From Candidatus Segatella violae (GTDB lineage Bacteria; Bacteroidota; Bacteroidia; Bacteroidales; Bacteroidaceae), in contig DJSH01000034.1 in assembly GCA_002440225.1 (NCBI GenBank), positions 1-25,621 of the forward strand: 25,621 nt of DNA. Direction: 5' to 3'. The translations under genes and the position numbers were made by a program. Of this stretch, positions 15,057 to 24,485 are shown in pieces. Each line of letters begins with the position of its first letter. Positions within the stretch are counted from its first letter, which is position 1. The notes beneath the pieces were generated by a model. It had not been told where the DNA came from and made no database searches. It saw only the letters and a list, made by a program, of their open reading frames with translations.

Positions 15057-17453
15057 TTAGAAAGGATAGCCCACTGCCAAATGGAGGCTCTGAGCATTCT
15101 TGAAACTCTTGATGTTGTAGAAACCACTCTTCCCCGTCTCATAAGGAACATGCAGACCTACACCCCAGTCGACACGTATCACAAACATGCCCATATCATA
15201 ACGAACGCCCACTCCTGTGCCTACAGCCATCTGACGGAAGAACCTCTTTGCCTCAAACTTCCCCAACGGACTATACTCATGTTCGTGCAAGGTCCATACA
15301 TTGCCCGCATCCAAGAACATGGCACCATAAAGGTCGCCAAACAATTTCTGACGATACTCCAAGTTCATCAGATACTTGATGTCACCCGTTTGGTCGATAT
15401 ACGAGTACTTGCTGTTGCTTGGCAGGAACCTCCCCGGACCTATGCTGCGCACATTGAACGCACGGATACTATTGGCTCCTCCCACATAGAACTGCTCATA
15501 ATAAGGCGCATTCTCGGCATTGCCATAGCTCCAGATAATGCCTGCGTTCACATGTCCCACCAAAGTGCCTTGGTCAGTAAGACGCCAATACTTCACAAAG
15601 TCGGTCTCCAACTTGAGGAACTGGGCAAAAGGATTTTTGAACATCTTTTTGTCGCGCTCGTTCCATTTTCTTCCAGCCGCCAGATAGCCAAGCGACAAGA
15701 CATTGCCTGCCTCGCTCACCGTCGTAGTCCAAGTAATGGGGTGACGATATTTACGTGGACTACGATAGGTGTAAGTATAGCTCATCTTTGGCACAAACTG
15801 GTCGCGCATCGAAATCTGCAGATAAGGATGTATGGACAGGATGCTGTCGAAAGCCGCCGTCTTGCTGTTCATAAACTCATAAGAGAGTATAAGCGGACTG
15901 AAAGAATGATGATGCTGGTAGGAAGTTGCCCAGTCGTAAGTGAGTTCACCCGAAGCAACATGGCGACGGAAATAGCTGGCACGGTTGAGCACGTTCATCG
16001 AAGCCTTGATGGTCGTGGTAGGCACTCCTCGATATTTGGTAGGCATGTGCCCCGCCCGATAACGACGCTCGTTCTGAGCCATGGAACGGAACATATTCCA
16101 AGGCGTGATGATGCGAGGAAACTCTAAAGAGGCATCGGCTCCATATTCATAGGAATTGATGCGGCTTGACTTTCCCCCTACTCTATTCACGGTCTGCCAT
16201 TCATGCGACCCATGCAAGTTGATGTCCAGCTTCTCACCACCACGGAACGCATTTCGCTTGGTGAGACCTACGACCAATTCTGGTCCCACTCTACCCGACG
16301 TTTTTCCACGGGCATTGGCTTCGATGTAAAAGTCGTAAGGCTTGTCGAACACCAAGTCGATATTGGCATCCAAAGTGTCGTTGTAAACAACATTGCCCAA
16401 GCTATCCACCGATTTGGTGGAACGAGGGGTAAACTGAAGACTTGTATAATTGAACAGTCCCATCTCCTGAAGTCCAGACTTGGCTCGTTCCTCCGTCCTC
16501 ACCTTATAAAGGGTGCGTGGACGTATACGCAAATTACGGAGTACGACGCCGGGGCGAATAGGCATCTTCTTGCCATGGTACCTGAAGCTAAGATAGCGAC
16601 GCACAAACGAGTCGGTCATTTCCTCCATAAAATCCTTCTTGAAGTTGATATTTATGTTGCCGATATACCATTGGCGAGTAGCCTCAGGCTCAATGCTGTC
16701 CACCATCGTGAGTCTCACCTGAGCCTTGCCAGGCACACTCACGGTATCAGCAAGGTAAGAGGCATAACCATTCTGATAGAAATAATAGCCATTATTGCGA
16801 AACAGACGAGTGATGCGCTGACGCTCCAATTCCAGATTGGAAACATTGAAGGGACTCCCCTTCTTGATGATGGCTTTCTTCATGGTAGAGTCGATGAGTT
16901 GCTTTCCCTTGACGGGGAAATTGAGATAAGCCATGGAATCCAACGTCCAGAGATGTCCCAAGTCGACATGATAAGCCACCTTGGCCTTCTTGGGATTACT
17001 CTCTGTGAGCACATCATAAGTCACCTTGCCATTGAAATAGCCATACTTGTCGAGTTGATGCTCAGCCACTTGTGCACGCAACTGGGGATTGACATTCGCC
17101 ATCAGCTTGGGCTTGGAGCCAAACGTCTTGGTTATCCATTTGGCCAAGCCACCCTTAGACTGGGAGAAAGCGTTCCATATCCAAAGGCGCACAGGAAAAG
17201 GTGTGCGATAATAACTACTTCCAAAGAGGGCACCATTAGGGGCTGATGCCAAAGCGTATTCCATCTCCTCCTTGGCTGAGTCGGCATAATCACCAGGCTC
17301 ATAGTTGCGATAGTCGATGGGGTTGAGCCCCGTGAAGAGTTGTTCCCCTTCCTTCAGCGCGCTGGTAGAGGAACAGCCCACAAGGAGTTGCCCAGACACC
17401 ATTACCAATGCCACTATATATATAATAAGGTGTAACCTATTCTGCCGTTTCAT
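15057..17453 (-). CDS. tamL: TamL: lipoprotein BamA/TamA-family outer-membrane protein
   Basis: This is a 798-aa Omp85-superfamily protein. Its signal peptide ends in a lipobox (LVGC, Cys27), so the N-terminus is lipidated. This is the hallmark of TamL, the Bacteroidetes form of TamA. Residues of about 50-350 are POTRA-like, including segments on reaching the periplasmic partner. From about 380 to the end is a 16-stranded beta-barrel of the Omp85 type. The chain ends in ...LHLAVGYPF, with the terminal Phe expected of a barrel protein. It probably works with TamB in the translocation and assembly module, inserting outer-membrane proteins or moving phospholipid. It starts 9 nt after the tamB stop, so the two are co-transcribed and probably coupled. 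Confidence 0.85.
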   Translation of the reverse strand: MKRQNRLHLIIYIVALVMVSGQLLVGCSSTSALKEGEQLFTGLNPIDYRNYEPGDYADSAKEEMEYALASAPNGALFGSSYYRTPFPVRLWIWNAFSQSKGGLAKWITKTFGSKPKLMANVNPQLRAQVAEHQLDKYGYFNGKVTYDVLTESNPKKAKVAYHVDLGHLWTLDSMAYLNFPVKGKQLIDSTMKKAIIKKGSPFNVSNLELERQRITRLFRNNGYYFYQNGYASYLADTVSVPGKAQVRLTMVDSIEPEATRQWYIGNININFKKDFMEEMTDSFVRRYLSFRYHGKKMPIRPGVVLRNLRIRPRTLYKVRTEERAKSGLQEMGLFNYTSLQFTPRSTKSVDSLGNVVYNDTLDANIDLVFDKPYDFYIEANARGKTSGRVGPELVVGLTKRNAFRGGEKLDINLHGSHEWQTVNRVGGKSSRINSYEYGADASLEFPRIITPWNMFRSMAQNERRYRAGHMPTKYRGVPTTTIKASMNVLNRASYFRRHVASGELTYDWATSYQHHHSFSPLILSYEFMNSKTAAFDSILSIHPYLQISMRDQFVPKMSYTYTYRSPRKYRHPITWTTTVSEAGNVLSLGYLAAGRKWNERDKKMFKNPFAQFLKLETDFVKYWRLTDQGTLVGHVNAGIIWSYGNAENAPYYEQFYVGGANSIRAFNVRSIGPGRFLPSNSKYSYIDQTGDIKYLMNLEYRQKLFGDLYGAMFLDAGNVWTLHEHEYSPLGKFEAKRFFRQMAVGTGVGVRYDMGMFVIRVDWGVGLHVPYETGKSGFYNIKSFKNAQSLHLAVGYPF

Positions 17454-17462
17454 ATTCCCTAG

Positions 17463-20400
17463 TTATTTCTTGTTGTTTTGTTTCAATGGATCGAAGAACT
17501 GAGTCTTTGTCACCGTATCTTTCTTCTGAACCGGAGCCATGTTTGGCACCTGCTGCTTGTCGGTCTTCAATCTGAAGATGTCGCGGAATCGCTGGAGCTT
17601 TCTCTGCCACTTGAATCCGACGCCATACTCGCCTATCTGCCCCTCCAGCCAATCGTAGGTATTGTTGTTGTAGAAGGCGCGAATGTATTGACTGGCTCCC
17701 TCATTGAGTCGATATTGCAGTTCTACATTGTTGAAGAACATATCATTGTTGTTGGTAGCGTTCTCCAACTCAGCACCCGTGGATACTTGACCACCGACGC
17801 TGAAACTCAATCGATTATTGAAGAATCGCTTAGCAAACTTAAAGTTATAATCGGTATGCAAGGCTCCAGCCGCATTGGTGGAGTTATCCACCGACATTCC
17901 TACATCAAGCCCCACAGAGCGCATGGCCGTACCGGCGATATTATTGATCTCGGAATTGAGGAATGAAGACAAGGCACTGTTCATGGAGAATGAGCTAGTA
18001 TTGCCGTTGGCAAGATACATTCCCGAGGCCAACATGGTGATGGCAATCTTGGCCCGCTCTTCCACCGACATCGTGTTCAGTTCATCTTGCAGCGTAACAT
18101 CGTTAGGTGCCGATACAATAAACTGGATACCAGGCTTGCTCAAGGTCTGCGATAGTTTCACGCCACAAACGAAATCTACCGAACGTCCAGAACCCTGCCC
18201 CTCGTTAACCGTCGACTTGATGTTCTCCGTAGCCGTGATGCTCAAGGTCGGGTTGAAAGGATCACCAGTGAACTCGATGAAGCTTCCGTCCTGGATATTA
18301 AATGTCTTCAAAGGAATGATAGGAAGCGAATATTTCATCTGACCATTGTTCAAGGTATACTTACCCGTCAACGTGATGCCGGCTGCCGAATTGTAACGCA
18401 TCTGCAAGTCGCCGCCTCCCATTAGGTCGATGTAGTTGGTCTGGTCGGCATTCAAGGCACAAAGAATATGAGCCGACTCATCTATCGAGACACTCATGGT
18501 CATATCAAAGCCCTCAAGCGAAGGGCGCTCCACGACCACAGGCTTGCCGCTCTTGAAATCGGTAAATTTCACAAGTTCGTCTAATTGTGTATCTGTCGTC
18601 AGCTCCGACTCTCGCAACACATAAGTCATGTCGGTATTGCCCAACACATCCAGTTTGCCTCGCATCTTCAAGTTGCTCAATGGTCCATTCATCATGCCAT
18701 AGAAATTGACATAAGCCTTGCCAAAAGCCTCTGACCGAGCATTCTCCTTGGCGTCAATGAGTTGGAAGTTTTGTGCCCTCATACGCACATTGAGCATCAT
18801 CTGGTCAAGATTGGAAAAATCGAGGTCGCCCTGAACATTGAGCGGACTCTCATTGTTGGCGTACATCATGAAATTCTCCAAGAGCAACTTGCTATCCACG
18901 ATGCGCACTGGGTCGTTGGCAAATCGCATGTTCACTCCATATGGCACACTCACCAAATAGGCAGAGTCAAGATATACCTCTCCCTCTACATCCAACTTAT
19001 TGAGTGCGCCCTTCAAAGACAAGGTTCCCTCTCCATATCCCTTCAAGCCAACGATTTGATCGGGAACGAAACCATTTATAAAGTGCAATGGCAACTTACC
19101 CATGCCTACTTCCGCATCCAAATATCCATCACCTACCGACTTATAAGTACCCTTGACAGTGGCCACCTCATCGCCTTCATAGCTCAAATATCCATCTACA
19201 TAGTGAGAGCCATCGCTCTTTGGCATGTACACAAACTCTGTTCCGACATCACCCATCGGACATTTCTCATATACCAGATTGTCGATTTGCAAATTAGAAG
19301 AAACCGATAATTCCTCCTTGGTCTGTATGACATGGAAGTCACCATCCATGATGCCAGAGATGTCTGGCATATATGGAATGACACCCAGCACCTTGTCCAG
19401 GTTGAAATTACTCATACTCACCGTAATGTCTTGCAAGGCATCTAAGTTTTCATCATTGCTATAGACACGCACACCCATACCTCCGGCTGCTTTCAGCACA
19501 AGGTTTGCCGAAACCCTATCGTCGTTGCCCAACATCAAGTAGTTGTCTTCATTGGCGGTGAATTTCTTGTATCCCAGGATAGGATGAGTATCTATGAGCG
19601 ACAGCTTCACCCCATCATCCAGCAACAAGGCAGACAGGCCGACATCTACACCCAACTTGTTGTTGGCATCATAGATGCGGGCATCGATATTGGAGCCACG
19701 CTCCTGCAGCTCACCTTCCACCAAAGCACGGAACACATACTGAGGATTATTCTTGTTATTTTGTACATGGGCAGAATATCGGATCGTGTCTCCCTCTGTT
19801 TTGATCAAGGCACGAATTGTATCTAGCTGAATGCCGCTTGCCACAAGGGAATCGACATTCAGATAACCATTCAAGCCATTAACTGGAGAAGCCGTCAGAT
19901 TCATATCCACCTGCTTGAAATCATAACCACAATAGGAAATGAAACGAGAGATGAAATTATCCTTGCCTGTGGAAAGGTAAATATGGCCGTATGGGAACTG
20001 GCTGCGTATCTTCACCTGGTCGATACGACGATTTTTGAGTTGGCGAACTAGTTCTTTCTGCAATCCCTCAAATCGGCTCAAGAGCTGTTTGTAGCCACCA
20101 TGGGCATCCATGTCTAGATGGAAATCTCCACAATTGGCTATGGCATGCGTTGTGTCACGACGGGTGAAGATGTCCACATCCACACCTACCGGACGATATT
20201 TTTTCTCCGCTGTTCGCAGTGTTATGTCGCTCATCGACGCCCATATCTGATGACTCTCCTTCAAATCCGATTTCAGATCTACATGTCCACAAAGCGACGC
20301 ATTCACTGGTTTCTTGGTTATTTCCAAGGTATAAAGATTGGCATCTCTTACATCGGCGGTAAGCGTAGCCTGCAAATTCTTGGAATTGGTAAGCGCATCA

Positions 20401-22196
20401 AGGCTGATAAGACCGGTAAGCAAATGGTTCCGACTGTCTACATCGGCATGTACTCTCCCATTGTCGATGTGAGCCACCGCCAAGATATTGTTGAGTTTAT
20501 ATTTTCCATAATGCACTTGGTTCACCCTTGCCTTTGCTTGCAGGCGAGTGCGTGGCGACAAGAAATCAGTGCCCTTTCCTTTTGCTTCAAGAGTTCCCGT
20601 AAAGCTATACAAGTCTTGCTTTGGCAAGAAATGCTTAGCCTGGACATTACGTGCCAGTATCTTTGCTTGGTAAGCCAGACGACTCATGTCCATATCGCCA
20701 TTTCGCTTATGAGGTATCTCCACTTTTGCATCTAGCTTCATACTTCCATGTCCCTCGGAAACAGCTAGTCGAGTAGCATATTTCGAGCCATCCATCTTGA
20801 TGTTTCCTCGAATACCTATACCACTAGGCACTCTTATCTCTCGCATCAGCGAAGGATCAAGCATCGCCGTAACGAAACCGAGATTATATGTTCTAGCCTT
20901 CAAATCTACATCAGCCTTGAAGCGATTGAAATCCGTGAGATTACACAAGCTTCCATCAGCACTCAGCTCGAAAGCGGAAGGCAAACTAACTCGCAAGCCC
21001 GAGAAACTGGCTCGTTGCATATTGCCTCGGAAAGAACCATCCACCTTCATCGGATAAAATGGCCAACGTCTCTTCATCGGTTTGGGCAAGACATCACTTA
21101 CGAATAGGAATAAATCAGAGCGTCCGATAGCACCATGCACCTGAGCCATCACCTTTCCTGGTTTTTTGTCAGCAAAGGCGTTTAAGTCCATATCCACGGA
21201 GGCCTGGAGATTAGACACAGGGGTACGCAGATAAATGTCTGGCAAATGGAGCTTGAGCGAATCCATCACAAATCGTCCATAGAGTCGATCGACTTGCAAT
21301 CCACTTTTCTCCCTAAAACAAGCCTCCCTTATCTTGACATCTATCTTAGAATCACAAAAATAGAATGAATCTGCCTTCAATGCCATATTGGCAAGTGCCA
21401 GGTGATTGAAATCCATTCCCGACACAGGACGCACAAAGTTCTGGTCGTAGTTAACCCGTCCATTCTGCCAGTCAAGATGCCCTACCTGATAAAGTCCCTT
21501 ATAGAGATCGAGATAAGCGGTGCGTGCCAAGGCATCCCCAAAATAAGCATTCACCTGAAGGGTATCTCCAGGCATGTGTAGAGTAAAGTCGGTATTCTTT
21601 AGTTTTAGTCGTTGAATCTTGATTTTCCAAAAATTGCTGCTCGGAGTGGTGTCTGGCGGAACAGTATCGCTCAGTTCCACCGAGAGCTTGGCATCAGACA
21701 AGAGAGCATTGTTCACGTTGACGTGTTCCTTCCCCAAATCTATGCCATGAGCCTTCAATCGTAAATTGCCCACATCACCCTTGATTCTTGCCTCATGGAT
21801 AAAGTTAGTGGTATTCACCTTCATCTTGGTAAAGTTGAGTTCGTCCACCATCACTTGCTTTTCAAACAAAGGGAGCAATTGGACATCGACCACCATCCTT
21901 TGGATGTCGGCGACTGTATCTTTTCGGGTTCTAAGTACCAAATTTGGTGATTTTTTGAGTGAGTCAACTGGTTGAAGCACTTTAACTCCCTCCACCCCTA
22001 ACTTGAGAGGAAATACAAGTTCCACATGCTTCACAGAAATATCCATGCCCGTTGACTCTGATGCATATGCCGTCACCTGCCTTACTGCCCAATTCTGCAC
22101 TGGAGGCAAATAAAGCAACACGGTAAGCAATATAATGAGCGCCACCGGAGTAAGCACTACGGCTCCCACCCATTTCACATACTTCTTCATAAGCAT
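17463..22196 (-). CDS. tamB: TamB (DUF490) inner-membrane-anchored envelope protein
   Basis: This 1577-aa protein begins with a short basic segment and one transmembrane helix (about 8-30), leaving the rest in the periplasm. The long central part is repetitive beta-rich AsmA/TamB sequence of the sort that folds into a hydrophobic groove. The C-terminal ~450 residues are the TamB_C (DUF490) domain, ending in a basic, Lys/Gln-rich tail. E. coli TamB is about 1260 residues; Bacteroidetes forms are commonly longer, so this is not unusual. It bridges the inner membrane and the TamL barrel. In other bacteria TamB-like proteins carry phospholipids to the outer membrane. ATG codons at 22196 or 22190 are both possible starts. 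It lies 36 nt after the pseudouridine-synthase gene, so it is part of the operon starting with tetR. Confidence 0.88.
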   Translation of the reverse strand: MLMKKYVKWVGAVVLTPVALIILLTVLLYLPPVQNWAVRQVTAYASESTGMDISVKHVELVFPLKLGVEGVKVLQPVDSLKKSPNLVLRTRKDTVADIQRMVVDVQLLPLFEKQVMVDELNFTKMKVNTTNFIHEARIKGDVGNLRLKAHGIDLGKEHVNVNNALLSDAKLSVELSDTVPPDTTPSSNFWKIKIQRLKLKNTDFTLHMPGDTLQVNAYFGDALARTAYLDLYKGLYQVGHLDWQNGRVNYDQNFVRPVSGMDFNHLALANMALKADSFYFCDSKIDVKIREACFREKSGLQVDRLYGRFVMDSLKLHLPDIYLRTPVSNLQASVDMDLNAFADKKPGKVMAQVHGAIGRSDLFLFVSDVLPKPMKRRWPFYPMKVDGSFRGNMQRASFSGLRVSLPSAFELSADGSLCNLTDFNRFKADVDLKARTYNLGFVTAMLDPSLMREIRVPSGIGIRGNIKMDGSKYATRLAVSEGHGSMKLDAKVEIPHKRNGDMDMSRLAYQAKILARNVQAKHFLPKQDLYSFTGTLEAKGKGTDFLSPRTRLQAKARVNQVHYGKYKLNNILAVAHIDNGRVHADVDSRNHLLTGLISLDALTNSKNLQATLTADVRDANLYTLEITKKPVNASLCGHVDLKSDLKESHQIWASMSDITLRTAEKKYRPVGVDVDIFTRRDTTHAIANCGDFHLDMDAHGGYKQLLSRFEGLQKELVRQLKNRRIDQVKIRSQFPYGHIYLSTGKDNFISRFISYCGYDFKQVDMNLTASPVNGLNGYLNVDSLVASGIQLDTIRALIKTEGDTIRYSAHVQNNKNNPQYVFRALVEGELQERGSNIDARIYDANNKLGVDVGLSALLLDDGVKLSLIDTHPILGYKKFTANEDNYLMLGNDDRVSANLVLKAAGGMGVRVYSNDENLDALQDITVSMSNFNLDKVLGVIPYMPDISGIMDGDFHVIQTKEELSVSSNLQIDNLVYEKCPMGDVGTEFVYMPKSDGSHYVDGYLSYEGDEVATVKGTYKSVGDGYLDAEVGMGKLPLHFINGFVPDQIVGLKGYGEGTLSLKGALNKLDVEGEVYLDSAYLVSVPYGVNMRFANDPVRIVDSKLLLENFMMYANNESPLNVQGDLDFSNLDQMMLNVRMRAQNFQLIDAKENARSEAFGKAYVNFYGMMNGPLSNLKMRGKLDVLGNTDMTYVLRESELTTDTQLDELVKFTDFKSGKPVVVERPSLEGFDMTMSVSIDESAHILCALNADQTNYIDLMGGGDLQMRYNSAAGITLTGKYTLNNGQMKYSLPIIPLKTFNIQDGSFIEFTGDPFNPTLSITATENIKSTVNEGQGSGRSVDFVCGVKLSQTLSKPGIQFIVSAPNDVTLQDELNTMSVEERAKIAITMLASGMYLANGNTSSFSMNSALSSFLNSEINNIAGTAMRSVGLDVGMSVDNSTNAAGALHTDYNFKFAKRFFNNRLSFSVGGQVSTGAELENATNNNDMFFNNVELQYRLNEGASQYIRAFYNNNTYDWLEGQIGEYGVGFKWQRKLQRFRDIFRLKTDKQQVPNMAPVQKKDTVTKTQFFDPLKQNNKK

Positions 22197-22232
22197 GGAT
22201 TTTAACGTCTTTATCTTTAGAAAAGTTTCCTT

Positions 22233-22907
22233 TTACTCATTCGGGGCAATAGCTCGCCAAAGATTGTCTTCTGGCAACGGAGCTTCTACTACTACGGTCT
22301 CTTTCGAAACAGGATGCACAAACTCCACTTTGTGTGAAAGCAAAGAGATGCTGCCATCAACATTGCTTCTGGCAGCTCCATATTTCAAATCCCCTTTGAT
22401 TGGACATCCCATCTTGGCAAGCTGGCATCTTATCTGGTGATGTCGACCCGTCATCAAGTTCACTTCCAATAGTGTATAATGATCGGTATGGCCTATCACC
22501 TTATACTTCAAGATGGCCTTCTTCGAGTTCTTCACCTCATGATCGTAAGCGTAACTCTTGTTCTGCTTCTCGTTTCTCACAATCCAATGAGTGAGTGTAG
22601 CCTCAGTATCCCTTGGCATGTTTTTCACGATAGCCCAATAGGTTTTATGCACCTCGCCGTCGCGAAACATATTGTTCAGTCTGCTCAAGGCCTTGGAGGT
22701 CTTGGCAAAGACCACTAATCCAGAAACCGGTCTATCAAGGCGATGTACCACGCCCAAGAAAACATTTCCCGGTTTATGATACTTCTCCTTGATATACTGT
22801 TTCACAGTCTCCGAGAGGGGTTCGTCGCCAGTTTTGTCGCCTTGCACGATTTCACCACTTCTCTTAGAGACTATGATTATATGGTTGTCTTCGTAAACTA
22901 CCTGCAT
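22233..22907 (-). CDS. RluA-family pseudouridine synthase
   Basis: This 224-aa protein has the catalytic motif HRLDRPVSG (55-63) with nucleophile Asp58, the standard signature of the RluA family. Further conserved parts are the YEDNHIIIVSKRSGE start and the late LLEVNLMTGRHHQIR segment. No N-terminal S4 domain is present, so it is a short RluA-like form. It isomerises a uridine in rRNA or tRNA; the exact site cannot be assigned. It lies 32 nt after fabG and 36 nt before tamB, apparently a housekeeping passenger in an envelope operon. Confidence 0.85.
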   Translation of the reverse strand: MQVVYEDNHIIIVSKRSGEIVQGDKTGDEPLSETVKQYIKEKYHKPGNVFLGVVHRLDRPVSGLVVFAKTSKALSRLNNMFRDGEVHKTYWAIVKNMPRDTEATLTHWIVRNEKQNKSYAYDHEVKNSKKAILKYKVIGHTDHYTLLEVNLMTGRHHQIRCQLAKMGCPIKGDLKYGAARSNVDGSISLLSHKVEFVHPVSKETVVVEAPLPEDNLWRAIAPNE

Positions 22908-22939
22908 TTGTTTTTGTCTTGAAAAACGATTGCGCTAGA

Positions 22940-23698
22940 TTACATGTTCATACCACCGTCGATCTGGATAACCTGACCGCTTACATAGCTAGACAAGTCA
23001 GATGCGAGGAAGAGACATACGTTGGCGATGTCTTCTACCTGACCACCACGACGCAAAGGAATCTTCTTCATCCAGTCCTTGCGGATTTCCTCTGGCAACT
23101 GAGCTGTCATAGCTGTCTCTATGAAACCAGGAGCTACGGCGTTGGCACGTACACCCTTAGGACCCAACTCCTGGGCGATAGACTTAGCGAGAGCAATCAT
23201 ACCAGCCTTGGAAGCTGCATAGTTGCACTGTCCAGCGTTACCATGAACACCTACTACAGAAGCCATATTGATAATAGAACCACTGCGCTGACGAAGCATC
23301 ACTGCAGAGCAAGCGTGGATGAAGTTGAAGGCAGACTTCAAGTTTACGTTCAACACAGCATCCCACTGAGCCTCGCTCATGCGGAGCATCAAACCATCCT
23401 TAGTGATACCTGCGTTGTTAACGAGGATATCGATAGAACCAAAATCAGCCTGAATCTGCTTAACAGTTTTCTGAGTCTCCTCGAAATCAGCAGCGTTACC
23501 AGCATAAGCACGGCATGTTACGCCAAGAGCCTCAATCTCCTTGCGAGTAGCCTCCAAGCCTGCAGCCATATCATCGTTGAGTACGAGATCTGTGAATGCA
23601 ATGTTAGCACCCTCAGAAGCAAATTTCATAGCGACAGCCTTACCGATGCCGCGTGCTGCACCTGTAATAAGGGCAGTCTTACCTGTTAATAATCCCAT
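22940..23698 (-). CDS. fabG: 3-oxoacyl-ACP reductase FabG
   Basis: This is a 252-aa short-chain dehydrogenase/reductase. The NADPH-binding TGAARGIG is at 12-19, NNAG at 94-97, and the catalytic triad is Ser147, Tyr160 and Lys164 (YAASK). The C-terminus, VIQIDGGMNM, is that of FabG. It reduces 3-oxoacyl-ACP to 3-hydroxyacyl-ACP in each round of fatty-acid elongation in the cytoplasm. FabG fits better than other SDR enzymes because of length, motif layout and end sequence. The gene follows the TetR-type regulator by 30 nt on the same strand, which suggests that regulator controls it. Confidence 0.88.
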   Translation of the reverse strand: MGLLTGKTALITGAARGIGKAVAMKFASEGANIAFTDLVLNDDMAAGLEATRKEIEALGVTCRAYAGNAADFEETQKTVKQIQADFGSIDILVNNAGITKDGLMLRMSEAQWDAVLNVNLKSAFNFIHACSAVMLRQRSGSIINMASVVGVHGNAGQCNYAASKAGMIALAKSIAQELGPKGVRANAVAPGFIETAMTAQLPEEIRKDWMKKIPLRRGGQVEDIANVCLFLASDLSSYVSGQVIQIDGGMNM

Positions 23699-23728
23699 TT
23701 TCTTTATATTTAATTAATTTTCAATAAA

Positions 23729-24325
23729 TTACAATTTAACACCCGATTTACCCAAAGCACCATATACTACCTTGGCCACCAAAGGCCTACTAGACTCAAC
23801 GTTCAAGCCATGACCTAAACGGCCATAGATAAAAGGCACTTCCAAACCTTTGATACAATAATGCGTAATATCGGCAACCAAGTCTATGTTATCAATATCA
23901 AACTCTCCATTCTCCTTGCCTTCAGCATAAACTTTTCTAAAGATTTCAATCTCATCCTCATCAAAGTTTTTACGTGCTTTTTCAACCATCCAAATATTGC
24001 GGAAGAACTCTGCACGCAAATTACCATTGCGCACTACAGTTTCCTTAATCATGCTTAAATGAGTGTAAATAAGCTCTATAATTTTATCTTGAGGACGCAT
24101 CTTGCAACTAGCAACTTCATCCAACTTTTCAGAAAGTCTATCCAACTCTGATTCTATGACTGCATAGTAGACGTCCTCCTTCCTACTGAAATAGGTATAA
24201 AGCGTACGACGTCCTTTGCCAGATGCCACAGCGATATCATTCATTGTGGTATTAGCAATACCGTTCTTTGCGAAAAGTTGCCTAGCAACATCGACAAGTT
24301 TCTGTCTAGTTTTGGATATTGACAT
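23729..24325 (-). CDS. TetR/AcrR-family transcriptional regulator
   Basis: This 198-aa protein has a TetR-type N-terminal DNA-binding domain (about 7-53), with the helix-turn-helix TTMNDIAVASGKGRRTLYTY and the usual 'YFSRKEDVYYAVIE' continuation. The remaining residues form an alpha-helical ligand/dimer domain with no recognisable ligand signature. It is the promoter-proximal gene ahead of fabG, rluA-type, tamB and tamL. A perfect inverted repeat over the -7 box and start site (24352-24377) is the obvious operator for autorepression. By analogy with other TetR regulators beside fatty-acid genes, an acyl-CoA or acyl-ACP-type ligand is plausible but only inferred. Confidence 0.85.
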   Translation of the reverse strand: MSISKTRQKLVDVARQLFAKNGIANTTMNDIAVASGKGRRTLYTYFSRKEDVYYAVIESELDRLSEKLDEVASCKMRPQDKIIELIYTHLSMIKETVVRNGNLRAEFFRNIWMVEKARKNFDEDEIEIFRKVYAEGKENGEFDIDNIDLVADITHYCIKGLEVPFIYGRLGHGLNVESSRPLVAKVVYGALGKSGVKL

Positions 24326-24351
24326 ACCGAAATCCTTCCTTAGTTAATTGA

Positions 24352-24377
24352 TTGCACATTAAATAATTTGTGTGCAA
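24352..24377. promoter_or_regulatory. Candidate TetR operator (inverted repeat)
   Basis: TTGCACA (24352-24358) and TGTGCAA (24371-24377) are perfect 7-bp inverted arms separated by 12 bp. The right arm overlaps the -7 box of the tetR-fabG operon by 3 bp and the spacer covers the expected start site. A dimer bound here would block RNA polymerase. Assignment to the adjacent TetR protein is by position. Confidence 0.6.
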
Positions 24378-24406
24378 AAGTAGTGAAATCATTCGAGATA
24401 AGCAAA
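24375..24406 (-). promoter_or_regulatory. Promoter of the tetR-fabG-rluA-tamB-tamL operon
   Basis: The minus strand reads TTTG (24403-24406), a 20-nt spacer and TACTTTTG (24375-24382), a full match to the Bacteroidetes -33/-7 layout. No other good promoter is seen in the short gaps (9-36 nt) between the five genes, so all are probably transcribed from here. The start site is near 24370. Confidence 0.7.
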
Positions 24407-24438
24407 TATTTAATGTTAAATAAACAAATTAAGAACAT

Positions 24439-24478
24439 AAAAAAACGGATAAGATGTTGTATTCCAACTTCTTACCCG
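24439..24478 (-). terminator. Rho-independent terminator of the tRNA-Met gene
   Basis: On the minus strand CGGGTAAGAAGTTG (24465-24478) pairs with CAACATCTTATCCG (24446-24459), with one mismatch and one wobble, a 5-nt loop and a run of seven T. It lies 8 nt past the tRNA 3' end. Confidence 0.8.
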
Positions 24479-24485
24479 ATACTAG

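Noticed and set aside
15081..17246. Two plus-strand open frames of about 348 codons opposite tamL
   Set aside because: They are antisense shadows of the barrel gene, with no promoter, no signal peptide and no family resemblance.
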